A stretch of 64,000 nucleotides of DNA from JAUMWX01 sp023394215 (GTDB lineage: Bacteria > Bacillota > Clostridia > Tissierellales > Peptoniphilaceae), in NCBI GenBank assembly GCA_050313995.1, contig JBNPMM010000004.1. One strand, given 5' to 3'. Of this stretch, positions 41,154 through 49,697 are shown piece by piece. The notes under the pieces were generated by a model that was not told the DNA's origin, made no database searches, and saw only the letters and a list, made by a program, of their open reading frames with translations. Made by a program: the position numbers and the translations under genes. How positions within the stretch are numbered: position 1 is the first letter of the stretch; each line of letters begins with the position of its first letter.

Positions 41154-43016
41154 TTAAATAAAAGCATTTATATCAATGTCACTTGCCATAGAAAATGCCC
41201 CTCTCGGACTGAAGGAGAAATCTTCTATAATCGGGCCTTCGGGCATACAGTTTCTCTTAAATTGTTGGCTTGTAAACCTATATATAAATTTATTTAACCA
41301 TTTTTCTATTTCCTCAGGTTTGTAAATATCTCTGAAGGCTTGGTTTGCCATGAACAGTACATTTTCTACCGAAGACTTATTATATACAAAGTGGTATATG
41401 AAAAAGTCGTGGAGTTCATAAGGGCCTATGATATTTTCAGTTTTTTGTGATATTTGTCCCTGACTTGGAGGTAGCAGTTCGGGTGATATAGGTGTATTGA
41501 TTATATCTCTTATTGTATCTACCAAAAGCTCATTGTCCTTACTGTTATCGGCTATATATCTTACAACTTCTCTTAATAATGTTTTCGGTATTCCGGCATT
41601 TACCGAATACATAGCCATATGGTCTCCGTTGTAGGTAGCCCAACCTAAGGCGATTTCAGACATATTTCCGGTTCCTAAAACTATTCCTCCATGTTTGTTT
41701 GCTAAATCCATAAGTATTTGGGTTCTTTCCCTTGCTTGAGCATTTTCATATGCTGTGGAAAGATCTTCAGGGTCGTGATTTATATCCTTGTAGTGTTGGT
41801 CTATAGCTTTTTGTATATTTATTTCAAGACAGGTAGTACCATAGGCTTTAGCCAAATTTCTTCCGTTGGTTAAAGTTCTCTGAGAAGTATTGTTTGTAGG
41901 CATAAGAACCGTATAAATATTTTTAGAGTCAAGGCCCATTTTATATAGGGTAAGGGATGAAACTATAAGGGCAAGGGTGGAGTCAAGTCCACCGGAAAGC
42001 CCTATAAATATTTTTTCGGTATTGACAGCCCTAAGTCTTCTCTTCAAGGCTTCTGATTGTATATTAAGTATAGAGTTCATCTTTAAATCGTAGGAGTGTT
42101 TATCTCGTGGGATGAAGGGACTCTTATCTATAATCCTTTTTAGGATATATTGATTTTTTTTGTTTTTGAAATATTCAACAGTACATATACAGGCAAGGTC
42201 GTGATTTTGGTCTTTAGTTTTGATTTCATCAAGGTTTACATCGGTAAATACCAAGCCGCTTTTGTAAAGCTTGGAATCTTCCAAAACTTTTCCGTTTTCA
42301 AGAATTATTTTTTCTCCGCTATAGACCGTTTCTCCGCTGGATTCACCATTTGAGGCTCCGGCATATGCTATGGAAATTTTATTATTTTTTGATTTCGCTT
42401 TAAGAAGGGTTAACCTGTCTTCATGGCTGCTTACACTTGAGTGTCCGGAGCCTGCAAGCATTATTATATTTGCTCCGTCATTTACTTGAAAAGAAAATGG
42501 GGAAAGTTCCTTATTTATATCATCCTCAAAACAAAAACCTATTCTTAATTTGCCGTCAAGGCTTTTAAGAATAGAAGATTTCACAATTTTGCAAGAAAAA
42601 TCTTCGTTTTTATATTCAATATCTTTTCCTAAAATTGAAAAGTATTTTTTTTGACTAAAACTTAGGGAATTTTTAGCCAATACTTGTATTAATTTACCTG
42701 ACTGAAGTAAAGCAATTACATTATAGACTTTTCCTTCAAAATTTAAGGGAAGTCCAATACCGATAATTGTTGAAAATTTTTCACTTGCCTTAAGGATTTC
42801 TTTTAGGGCCTTTAGGCTTCTGTTTGTGATTTCTTCAGATGCTGTCATTTCTCCACCGCTTAAGCCGGTTAAGCTAAGCTCGGAAAAAGAAAGGACATCA
42901 ACATTATTATTTCCTGCATAATTTATATAATCAATTATACTTTTTGTATTTTCTTTAATATTTAATAGCTTTAGATCTATATTTGCCACAGCTATACGAA
43001 CGAAATTATTTTGCAT
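41154..43016 (-). CDS. nadE: NAD+ synthase with N-terminal nitrilase-like glutaminase domain
   Basis: A 620-residue two-domain NadE. Residues 1-270 are nitrilase-like, with E46 (FSELSLTG) and K115 (LAKNSL) of the catalytic triad. The nucleophile motif, usually ICED, reads FCFEDD (C162-F163-E164-D165), so the cysteine is displaced by one position. Residues 320-620 form the synthetase: PP-loop FIGLSGGLDSTLALIV, and GNMSEIALGWATYNGDHMAMYSVNAGIPK. It amidates deamido-NAD using glutamine or, if the first domain is impaired, ammonia. It completes the pathway begun by NadD (17261). AGGAGG precedes the start on the minus strand. Confidence 0.92.
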   Translation of the reverse strand: MQNNFVRIAVANIDLKLLNIKENTKSIIDYINYAGNNNVDVLSFSELSLTGLSGGEMTASEEITNRSLKALKEILKASEKFSTIIGIGLPLNFEGKVYNVIALLQSGKLIQVLAKNSLSFSQKKYFSILGKDIEYKNEDFSCKIVKSSILKSLDGKLRIGFCFEDDINKELSPFSFQVNDGANIIMLAGSGHSSVSSHEDRLTLLKAKSKNNKISIAYAGASNGESSGETVYSGEKIILENGKVLEDSKLYKSGLVFTDVNLDEIKTKDQNHDLACICTVEYFKNKKNQYILKRIIDKSPFIPRDKHSYDLKMNSILNIQSEALKRRLRAVNTEKIFIGLSGGLDSTLALIVSSLTLYKMGLDSKNIYTVLMPTNNTSQRTLTNGRNLAKAYGTTCLEINIQKAIDQHYKDINHDPEDLSTAYENAQARERTQILMDLANKHGGIVLGTGNMSEIALGWATYNGDHMAMYSVNAGIPKTLLREVVRYIADNSKDNELLVDTIRDIINTPISPELLPPSQGQISQKTENIIGPYELHDFFIYHFVYNKSSVENVLFMANQAFRDIYKPEEIEKWLNKFIYRFTSQQFKRNCMPEGPIIEDFSFSPRGAFSMASDIDINAFI

Positions 43017-43071
43017 ATATAGGCCTCCTTTATCTTAAATATTATACTATATTTTTTTTCTTAAGTTTAGT

Positions 43072-43119
43072 TTGAAAATATAAATTATTGGTATATAATA
43101 TATACCCGATAGGGGTATA
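43072..43119 (+). promoter_or_regulatory. copA-csoR promoter with CsoR operator
   Basis: TTGAAA (43072-43077) and TATAAT (43094-43099) are 16 bp apart. Immediately downstream is a palindrome, TATACCC-GATAG-GGGTATA (43101-43119), the GC-flanked-by-AT inverted repeat typical of CsoR operators. Binding there would block transcription until Cu(I) releases CsoR. Confidence 0.85.
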
Positions 43120-43135
43120 GGGTAAGGAGATGCTT

Positions 43136-45712
43136 ATGAATAAACAAAAATTTGATATAGGGGGTATGACCTGTGCAGCCTGTTCAGCGGCTGTTGAAAG
43201 GGCTGTTGCCAAGCTTGACGGAGTTGAAACCGTAAATGTGAGTCTTATGACAAATTCTATGGAAGTGAGAACTTCCGAGACTTTAGATGATAGACTTATA
43301 ATAGATGCCGTAGAGAAAGCCGGTTACACGGCTACTTCAAGGATGGAAGTAAGGGGTAAAAGAAGGCAGGTAAATCCAAGAAAAGTTTTGGAAGATGAAA
43401 TGAAGGAGATAAGACATAGGCTAAGGATTTCTTTTCCGCTTATGATTATTCTTATGTATGTTGCTATGGGAGATATGTTGGGGCTGCCGCTTCCTGAAAT
43501 ATTAAGAGGAGCTGAAAATGCAGGTATTTTTATATTTACTCAGTTTTTAATCTCCGTTCCTGTAGTTTATGTAAACAGAAAATATTTTATAAATGGATTT
43601 AAATCTTTGTTCAGCGGACATCCGAATATGGATTCGCTCGTAGGCTTGGGTTCTTTTGCCGGTATAGTTTATGGTATATTTTCTATGTATATGATACTTT
43701 TCGGTTTGGGACATATGGATCATAAACTTGTACACAAGTACATGCATGATATATATTTTGAGAGTGCAACAATGATTTTGACACTTATAACTTTGGGTAA
43801 GTTTTTGGAAGCGAGGTCAAAGATTAAAACAACGGATTCGATAAACAGACTCATAGAAATTCAACCGGATTTTGCCCTTGTTATAAGAAATGGATTAGAA
43901 GAGCTTTTACCTGTTGAAGAAATCTTAAAGGGAGATCTTATAAGGATTAAACCCGGTGAAAGGATAGCGGTTGACGGCAAGATAGTAGAGGGACATTCTT
44001 CTCTTGATCAATCGGCAATTACCGGTGAAAGTTTGCCGGTAGAAGTATTTGAAGGAGATAGGGTAATCTCAGGTTCGATAAACAAGACAGGGGCCTTTAT
44101 AATGGAAGCTGTGAATGTGGGCGATGAAACAACTATTTCAAAAATAATAGGTTTGATGGAGGAGGCTTCGGCTTCAAAGGCGCCGATTTCAAAATTAGCA
44201 GATAAGATTTCAGGCGTGTTTGTGCCTGTTGTAATGGCAATTTCGTTTATTAGCTTTGTTACCTGGTTGCTTGTGGGTTATGGAGTTGAGTTTGCCTTTT
44301 CAATTGCTATAGGGGTATTGGTTATTTCCTGTCCATGTGCCTTAGGGCTTGCAACACCTGTTGCAATGATGGTTGCCACAGGCAAGGCGGCGGATAACGG
44401 AATAATCGTTAAAAATTCAGAAGCCCTTGAAAATCTTCATAAGATGGATGTGATTGTTTTTGATAAGACCGGAACTATTACAAGAGGAAAACCTCTTGTT
44501 ACGGATATAATTACTGTAGACGGATTTGACAGTAGGGAAATTTTAAAAATAGCAGCTTCACTTGAGACAAGTTCGCAACAGCCTTTGGCGGAAGCCGTTA
44601 TAAATGCTGCAAAGGAGTTGGAAATTGAATGTTATCCTATAAAAGATTTTAATTCCTACACGGGTAAGGGCATAAGTGCATATATAGGGGATAAGAAGTA
44701 TTATATAGGAAATGACAAGCTGATGAAGGATGTTGATGTATTTAATAAAGAGATTGTAGAAGTTGCAGATAATTATTCCGGACAGGGTAAAACATCCATA
44801 TTTTTGTTTGATGAAAGTAAAATTATATCTATAATTGCCATTGCAGACAGTATAAAGGCTACAAGTGCAGATGCAATAAAACAAATAAGGGATATGGGTA
44901 TTAAAACTATTATGCTTACAGGGGATAATAAGCTTACTGCCAAGGCTATGGCTGATATGGTGGGTGTAGATGAGTTTAGAGCGGATTTGTTACCTGAGGA
45001 TAAGGATAAAATCATTCAGGAATATATGAGGGAAGGAAAAAAGCTTGCGATGGTAGGGGACGGTATAAATGATGCGCCGGCCCTTATGAGGGCTGATATC
45101 GGTATAGCTATAGCGGATGGTACTGATGTAGCTGTGGAATCAGCTGACCTTGTACTTATGAAAAGCGACCTTCAGGATATAGTAAATTCTATAAATCTAA
45201 GCAAAAGAGCCATAAAGATTATTAAAGAAAATCTATTTTGGGCTTTCATATATAATGTAATAGCAATACCTGTCGCTATGGGATTATTATATCCGGCTTT
45301 CGGGATAAAGCTTAATCCGATGATAGGAGCGTTGGCTATGAGTTTTTCATCCGTTTTTGTTGTCACAAATTCTCTTAGACTTAAAAACTTTAAGGGGGCA
45401 AATTTTACTAAAAAGAGTGAGGAAAAACTTTCTTACAATATAGCTTATGAAAATATAAATCTAAAAAATATGGAAAATAGGGAGAGGAAGGTAAAAATGA
45501 GAAAAGTATTGAAAATTGAAGGAATGTCCTGCGGACATTGTAAGGCAAGAGTTGAAAAGGCTTTAGCTTCTGTTGAAGGTGCTAAGGTAGAGGTTTCATT
45601 GGAGAGCAAGATGGCAGTGGTAGAGGCTGAAAATCTTGATGAGGGAAAATTAAAGGCTTTGGTTGAAGATGCCGGTTATGAAGTTTTAAGTATTGAAGAC
45701 TATGAAGGCTGA
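43136..45712 (+). CDS. copA: Copper-exporting P1B-type ATPase CopA with fused C-terminal CopZ-like domain
   Basis: An 858-residue protein. The N-terminal heavy-metal domain has GMTCAAC. The P-type core has TGES, the transmembrane CPC in VISCPCALGLATP, DKTGT (phosphorylated Asp), TGDN and GDGINDAPAL. The nucleotide-domain motif usually SEHPL reads SQQPL. After the last helices a charged linker leads to a second metal domain, RKVLKIEGMSCGHCKARVEKA, at the very C-terminus, where a separate chaperone CopZ is usual. An in-frame ATG (45497) with GGAGAGGAAGG before it could yield free CopZ. ATG 43136 fits AAGGAG spacing better than ATG 43130. Confidence 0.93.
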   Translation: MNKQKFDIGGMTCAACSAAVERAVAKLDGVETVNVSLMTNSMEVRTSETLDDRLIIDAVEKAGYTATSRMEVRGKRRQVNPRKVLEDEMKEIRHRLRISFPLMIILMYVAMGDMLGLPLPEILRGAENAGIFIFTQFLISVPVVYVNRKYFINGFKSLFSGHPNMDSLVGLGSFAGIVYGIFSMYMILFGLGHMDHKLVHKYMHDIYFESATMILTLITLGKFLEARSKIKTTDSINRLIEIQPDFALVIRNGLEELLPVEEILKGDLIRIKPGERIAVDGKIVEGHSSLDQSAITGESLPVEVFEGDRVISGSINKTGAFIMEAVNVGDETTISKIIGLMEEASASKAPISKLADKISGVFVPVVMAISFISFVTWLLVGYGVEFAFSIAIGVLVISCPCALGLATPVAMMVATGKAADNGIIVKNSEALENLHKMDVIVFDKTGTITRGKPLVTDIITVDGFDSREILKIAASLETSSQQPLAEAVINAAKELEIECYPIKDFNSYTGKGISAYIGDKKYYIGNDKLMKDVDVFNKEIVEVADNYSGQGKTSIFLFDESKIISIIAIADSIKATSADAIKQIRDMGIKTIMLTGDNKLTAKAMADMVGVDEFRADLLPEDKDKIIQEYMREGKKLAMVGDGINDAPALMRADIGIAIADGTDVAVESADLVLMKSDLQDIVNSINLSKRAIKIIKENLFWAFIYNVIAIPVAMGLLYPAFGIKLNPMIGALAMSFSSVFVVTNSLRLKNFKGANFTKKSEEKLSYNIAYENINLKNMENRERKVKMRKVLKIEGMSCGHCKARVEKALASVEGAKVEVSLESKMAVVEAENLDEGKLKALVEDAGYEVLSIEDYEG
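45497..45712 (+). CDS. copZ: Possible free CopZ-like copper chaperone from an internal start
   Basis: The last 71 codons of copA are preceded by a purine-rich GGAGAGGAAGG (45481-45491) and ATG 45497. Translation starting there would give a complete single-domain copper chaperone with GMSCGHC, of normal CopZ length. Whether this start is used cannot be told from sequence; it is listed as an alternative product. Confidence 0.45.
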   Translation: MRKVLKIEGMSCGHCKARVEKALASVEGAKVEVSLESKMAVVEAENLDEGKLKALVEDAGYEVLSIEDYEG

Positions 45713-45968
45713 TAAGAAAAAAATTTCTAAGCGCTTAAAGATTATTAGCGGACAAATAGACGGTATACTTAAGATGATTGAAGAGGACAGATATTGTTTG
45801 GATATTTCAAATCAACTTATGGCTGTAAGTTCCGCTTTGAAATCTGTTAATGTTGAAATCCTGAAGGCACATTTGGAATCCTGCGTAGCAGATTCTTTAG
45901 GCAATAATGAAAATTCCAATAAAAAGATTGAAGAAATGATAAATGTTATTCAAAAACTTGGTAAGTAG
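45702..45968 (+). CDS. csoR: Copper-sensing transcriptional repressor CsoR
   Basis: An 88-residue all-helical protein. KRLKIISGQIDGILKMIEED is the DUF156/CsoR start. The Cu(I) ligands C-H-C are present in YCLDIS, KAHLESC. It represses copA until copper binds; the palindrome at 43101-43119 is the likely site. The start (ATG 45702, or TTG 45693) lies inside the end of copA, so its synthesis is probably coupled to CopA translation. Confidence 0.92.
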   Translation: MKADKKKISKRLKIISGQIDGILKMIEEDRYCLDISNQLMAVSSALKSVNVEILKAHLESCVADSLGNNENSNKKIEEMINVIQKLGK

Positions 45969-46090
45969 AGAAAGTATAATACCGGCTAATTTTCTTAGAT
46001 AAATAAGGAAAATTTAAGGGGATTTATTCCTTGTGGATAAAAAATCGGAGATAGCTGTGTATTTTATAAATTAATATGTAGATTTAATAA

Positions 46091-46139
46091 AAGGTAATCC
46101 AAAAACTCGGATATTAAGATCTGTTTTTTGGATTACCTT
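46091..46139. terminator. Convergent terminator between csoR and the lacI-type gene
   Basis: A 15-bp perfect stem (46091-46105 with 46125-46139) encloses a 19-nt loop. The T-run is short on both strands (TTTTA on the minus strand), so it may be moderately efficient in both directions. Confidence 0.6.
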
Positions 46140-46205
46140 AAATTTGAATTTTCGATAATTTTCTATCTGAGATATTAAATTTTAAGACATTAAATTTAGT
46201 ATTTT

Positions 46206-47219
46206 TTATTTTTTTAAAATACTTGTAGATTCTCTTACAATCAACTCCGTATCAAAAATTATTGATTTTTGTTTTAATTCCTGATCGTCGATTATTTCCA
46301 AAAGCAGTTCTGCCGATTGAAAACCGATATCGTAAGAGGGTTGGGATATTGTAGTGATTGACGGTGATGACATTTTTGCTACGGACTCATTATCAAATCC
46401 TATGATTGACACATCTTCAGGCACTCTCAAGCCCAGGCTTTTTGCCGCATTTACAGCAGCAACGGCATATATATCGGATACTGCAAAAATTCCGTTTGGT
46501 CTATTTTCGTGGCTAAGCAAACTTTTTACATTTGTATAGGCTAAGTGGTAGTCTATAGTCGTCAGATTCAAAATCCACGATTTATCTATATTTATTTTAT
46601 GTTGTTCCAAAGTGTTCAAAAATCCTCTTTGTCTATGTCTTGCATATTTGTTTTTTGTTGATGCGTTTATTAGGGCCAATTTGTCTCTGCCGAGAGAAAG
46701 AAGATATTGTGTAGCTATCGATGCTGCCTTGTTATCATCTATACTTACGAAGGATAGAGAGTTGTTTTCAGGGTACTCTGAACACATCACCATAGGATAA
46801 TTTCTACTCAAACCCTCAATTATGTTATTTCCCTGAATAGAATTTGAATCAAGAGAGATGATACCGGCAAGGGAAAGGTTTTGGCACAGTCTAAGATAGT
46901 CTTCAAGATTGTTGTCAAAATTTTTTGTACTGGCAAAAATCACCTTATATTTGTGTAAATTCATTGAATCCAATACGCCTGATATTACAGTGCTGGTGAA
47001 CGGATTATAGAAGTCGGGGATGAGCATAAGTATAATTTTTGATGAAATTTTAATATTGTTGCTTATAGACTCATTGTGGTAGCCAAGTTTCTGGGCAACC
47101 TTTAATACTTTGCTTCGAGTTTTTTCTTTAACCTGACCTGAATTGTTTAAAACTCTGGAAACAGTAGCCATGGATACTCCGGATTTTTTAGCAATATCAT
47201 CTATCTTTATTTTCTTCAT
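46206..47219 (-). CDS. LacI family transcriptional regulator
   Basis: A 337-residue regulator. The N-terminal helix-turn-helix is KIDDIAKKSGVSMATVSRVLNN, with the hinge VKEKTRSKVLKVAQKLGY. A periplasmic-binding-like effector domain follows (ILMLIPDFYNPFTSTVISGV, VPEDVSIIGFDNESVAKMSSPSITTI). It is divergent from the sugar operon starting at 47470 and most likely controls it. Confidence 0.92.
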   Translation of the reverse strand: MKKIKIDDIAKKSGVSMATVSRVLNNSGQVKEKTRSKVLKVAQKLGYHNESISNNIKISSKIILMLIPDFYNPFTSTVISGVLDSMNLHKYKVIFASTKNFDNNLEDYLRLCQNLSLAGIISLDSNSIQGNNIIEGLSRNYPMVMCSEYPENNSLSFVSIDDNKAASIATQYLLSLGRDKLALINASTKNKYARHRQRGFLNTLEQHKINIDKSWILNLTTIDYHLAYTNVKSLLSHENRPNGIFAVSDIYAVAAVNAAKSLGLRVPEDVSIIGFDNESVAKMSSPSITTISQPSYDIGFQSAELLLEIIDDQELKQKSIIFDTELIVRESTSILKK

Positions 47220-47250
47220 TCAACAGCTCCTTTAAATAATCTGAAAACCT

Positions 47251-47271
47251 AAACATATATATCATATGTTT
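47251..47271. promoter_or_regulatory. Inverted repeat upstream of the lacI-type gene
   Basis: AAACATAT and ATATGTTT, 8-bp arms separated by ATATC, lie 31 bp before the regulator start. It may be a second operator for autoregulation or part of its leader. Confidence 0.35.
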
Positions 47272-47401
47272 AATTTTTTTAATTTAATTATAATTCTAAA
47301 ATCCTATATTTATTTTAAACTTAAAAATATAATATAGTTATCAAGCTTATTATACACTATTTTTAGAAAATTTGCAGAAAAAATGAAAAATTTGCGGTAA
47401 A

Positions 47402-47452
47402 TTGACACAAAAATAAAAGCGTGATAAAATTCAGTTGTGAAAATGTTTTCGC
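47402..47452 (+). promoter_or_regulatory. Promoter and LacI-type operator of the sugar operon
   Basis: A perfect TTGACA (47402-47407) and TAAAAT (47425-47430) with a 17-bp spacer. Just downstream, GTGAAAATGTTTTCGC (47437-47452) is a near-palindrome of the TGAAAACGTTTTCA type bound by LacI/CcpA family proteins. CcpA control is an alternative or addition. Confidence 0.75.
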
Positions 47453-47469
47453 TTATGAAAGGGGGGTAT

Positions 47470-48612
47470 ATGCTGAAAATTGGTGTGGTTGGTGCAGGTT
47501 TTATCGGCATGCAGCATATTGAGGCCATAGGAAGGGTTCCGGGAGCTAAAATTGTTGCCATAGCTGATAAAAATATTGAAAAGCTTGAAGAATTTAAGCT
47601 TTTAGGATTGTGTGAAAGTATATATCAGGATTATAGGGAAATGATAGAAAGTGAAGACCTGGATATTATTCATAATTGCACTCCAACAAATATGCATTAT
47701 GAAGTTAACAGCCTTGCTATTGAGCATGGGATTAACATATATGCAGAAAAACCTTTAGTTAAAAATAGTGCTGAAGGTGAGAAATTGTTAAAGGTCCTTG
47801 AAGGAAAAAACCTTCTTGCAGCTGTTAATTTTAATTATAGAAACAATCTTTTGGTTCAGGAAATGCATGAGAGAGTTAAAGGCAGTGATTTCGGACAGAT
47901 CCTTTTAGTGCAGGGTGAGTATTTGCAAGACTGGCTTATGTTTGAGTCGGACTACGATTGGAGAATGAACATAGAAATAGGGGGCCAATCAAGAGCTTTG
48001 GCGGATATAGGGTCGCATTTATTTGACGTCTTGGAATATATTACATCAAATAGAATAGTTGCCGTAAATGCAAAACTTGTTAAAGTGTTTGATAAGAGAA
48101 AAAGATATGATAATGTCGGAACATTTAAACAGATATCAGATGGTGATGATAATTATGAGTTGATCAAAGTGGAAAATGAAGACGGGGCAATCCTGCAGGT
48201 AGAATTTGAAGGAGGATTTTTCGGGTCTTTGCTTGTATCTCAAGTGAGTGCAGGAAAGAAAAACGGTCTTATGGTAAATATTTCCGGAGAAAAATATGCT
48301 TTAGAATGGAGACAAGAACAGTCGGACAGATTGTGGGTAGGACATAGAGACAGAGGAAATGAAGAAATATATGCAGCTGACAAATATGTGACTGAGAAAG
48401 CTAAGAAATTTGCCACTTTGCCAAACGGGCATCCGGTTGGTTGGCATGATGCTTTAACAAACAGCATTAAGTCATTTTATAATGCCGTTAGGGAAGGACA
48501 TTATGGAGATGAGCAAACTTTTGCAACTTTCTCGGATGCAAATCACATATTAAAAATAGTGGAAGCTTGTTTTATTAGCGACCAATTAGGTAAGTGGGTT
48601 ACTGTTGAATAA
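47470..48612 (+). CDS. Gfo/Idh/MocA family oxidoreductase
   Basis: A 380-residue NAD(P)-dependent sugar dehydrogenase-like protein. The Rossmann motif is KIGVVGAGFIGMQHIEA, the catalytic-lysine motif is IYAEKPLVKN, and ADIGSHLFDVLEY carries the conserved histidine. The family oxidises cyclitols, sugars or sugar acids. First gene of the LacI-controlled operon. ATG 47470 is chosen for the strong AAAGGGGGG site; the in-frame GTG at 47437 lies within the operator. Confidence 0.87.
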   Translation: MLKIGVVGAGFIGMQHIEAIGRVPGAKIVAIADKNIEKLEEFKLLGLCESIYQDYREMIESEDLDIIHNCTPTNMHYEVNSLAIEHGINIYAEKPLVKNSAEGEKLLKVLEGKNLLAAVNFNYRNNLLVQEMHERVKGSDFGQILLVQGEYLQDWLMFESDYDWRMNIEIGGQSRALADIGSHLFDVLEYITSNRIVAVNAKLVKVFDKRKRYDNVGTFKQISDGDDNYELIKVENEDGAILQVEFEGGFFGSLLVSQVSAGKKNGLMVNISGEKYALEWRQEQSDRLWVGHRDRGNEEIYAADKYVTEKAKKFATLPNGHPVGWHDALTNSIKSFYNAVREGHYGDEQTFATFSDANHILKIVEACFISDQLGKWVTVE

Positions 48613-48632
48613 AATATGGGAGGAAATATAAA

Positions 48633-49640
48633 ATGAACAGTAAAATCAGAAAATTCGGTGCTTTATTGTTGGCATTTTTGCTAATGCTAACAGCTTGCGG
48701 ATCTAATGCAAATAAAGATAAGGAAGATACAAGTAAGAAAACTACTGAAACTCAAAGCGGAGAAAAATCATCCGAAGAAGCAAAGGATGCTCCTTTGGGG
48801 GTAGCTATTCTTGCGGCAGATCATGGTTGGTTGGCAGCCTTGTCTTATAATGCGGAAGAAAAGGTAAAGGAAACAGGAATAAATGCAAAGATTCTTAAGT
48901 CAAACAATATAGGTGAACAAGCATCTAATATAGATGATCTTATAGGAATGAAGGCATCTGTTATAGTACTTGAACCTCACACAGATGAAGTTGCAAATTA
49001 TGCGAAAAAAATTGTTGATGCAGGTATACCGCTTGTATTATTTGACAGAATAGTGGATGTTAACTACACATCCTATGTAACGGGAAATAATCCTAAGGTA
49101 GGTTTGACAGTTGCTGAATATCTTGGAGAAAAACTTCAAGGCAAGGGAACAGTGGCTGTTCATAATGTACCGAGTGCAGGTTCTGTAAGTACAGAAAGAG
49201 TTGATAATTTCAAGAAGGTTATGGCTGAAAAATATCCTAAAATTAAATTGGTAGAATTTCAAACAGCAAGTTTTACTCAAGAAGATGGCTTAAAATCAGG
49301 AGCTGATTTATTAACTGCAAATCCTAACTTAGATGCCATATTTTCAATAGATGATGAGTCTTCATTAGGATTTTTACAAGCGATTAAGGACGCCGGAAGG
49401 ACAGATATTAAATACATATCAGGATGTGGCGGCAGTCAATCTTATTTTAACAAGATAAAGGAAGAAAAAAATATTCATTTATTCTCAGCGACATATAGCC
49501 CTAAGATGATCAGGGATGCTATAGATGTGGCAATTAAGGTAAGCAAAGGTGAAAAGGTTGAAAAGGACATTTTTATAGATCCTAAAATAGTGAATAGTGA
49601 AAATGTTGGAGATTTTATAGACGCAAATTCACCATATTAA
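48633..49640 (+). CDS. Sugar ABC transporter substrate-binding lipoprotein (RbsB-like)
   Basis: A 335-residue lipoprotein with lipobox LTAC (C22), a charged Lys/Glu/Ser linker and a type-1 periplasmic-binding fold (LGVAILAADHGWLAALSYN, YVTGNNPKVGLTVAEYLGEK, AIFSIDDESSLGFLQAIKDAG). It binds a sugar outside the cell for the RbsA/RbsC-like components encoded next. Aromatic residues in the ligand cleft region (HGWLAALSY) resemble ribose/galactose/inositol binders, but the ligand is open. Confidence 0.9.
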   Translation: MNSKIRKFGALLLAFLLMLTACGSNANKDKEDTSKKTTETQSGEKSSEEAKDAPLGVAILAADHGWLAALSYNAEEKVKETGINAKILKSNNIGEQASNIDDLIGMKASVIVLEPHTDEVANYAKKIVDAGIPLVLFDRIVDVNYTSYVTGNNPKVGLTVAEYLGEKLQGKGTVAVHNVPSAGSVSTERVDNFKKVMAEKYPKIKLVEFQTASFTQEDGLKSGADLLTANPNLDAIFSIDDESSLGFLQAIKDAGRTDIKYISGCGGSQSYFNKIKEEKNIHLFSATYSPKMIRDAIDVAIKVSKGEKVEKDIFIDPKIVNSENVGDFIDANSPY

Positions 49641-49649
49641 TGAAAATTT

Positions 49650-49680
49650 CAAACAAAGAGTCTTTATGGCTCTTTGTTTG
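49650..49680 (+). terminator. Intra-operon attenuating hairpin
   Basis: A perfect 11-bp stem (49650-49660 with 49670-49680) without a T-run, between the binding-protein gene and the ATPase gene. Such hairpins protect the upstream mRNA and reduce read-through, giving more binding protein than ATPase. Confidence 0.65.
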
Positions 49681-49697
49681 TTATATAGGGGAAAATT

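Noticed and set aside
45969..46090. A small gene between csoR and the terminator
   Set aside because: No frame with a start and ribosome binding site longer than about 30 codons; only a bulged AATTTTC/GAAAATT hairpin is present.
49650..49680. Operon-ending terminator after the sugar-binding protein
   Set aside because: There is no T-run and the ATPase gene follows at once; an mRNA-stabilising or attenuating hairpin is more likely.
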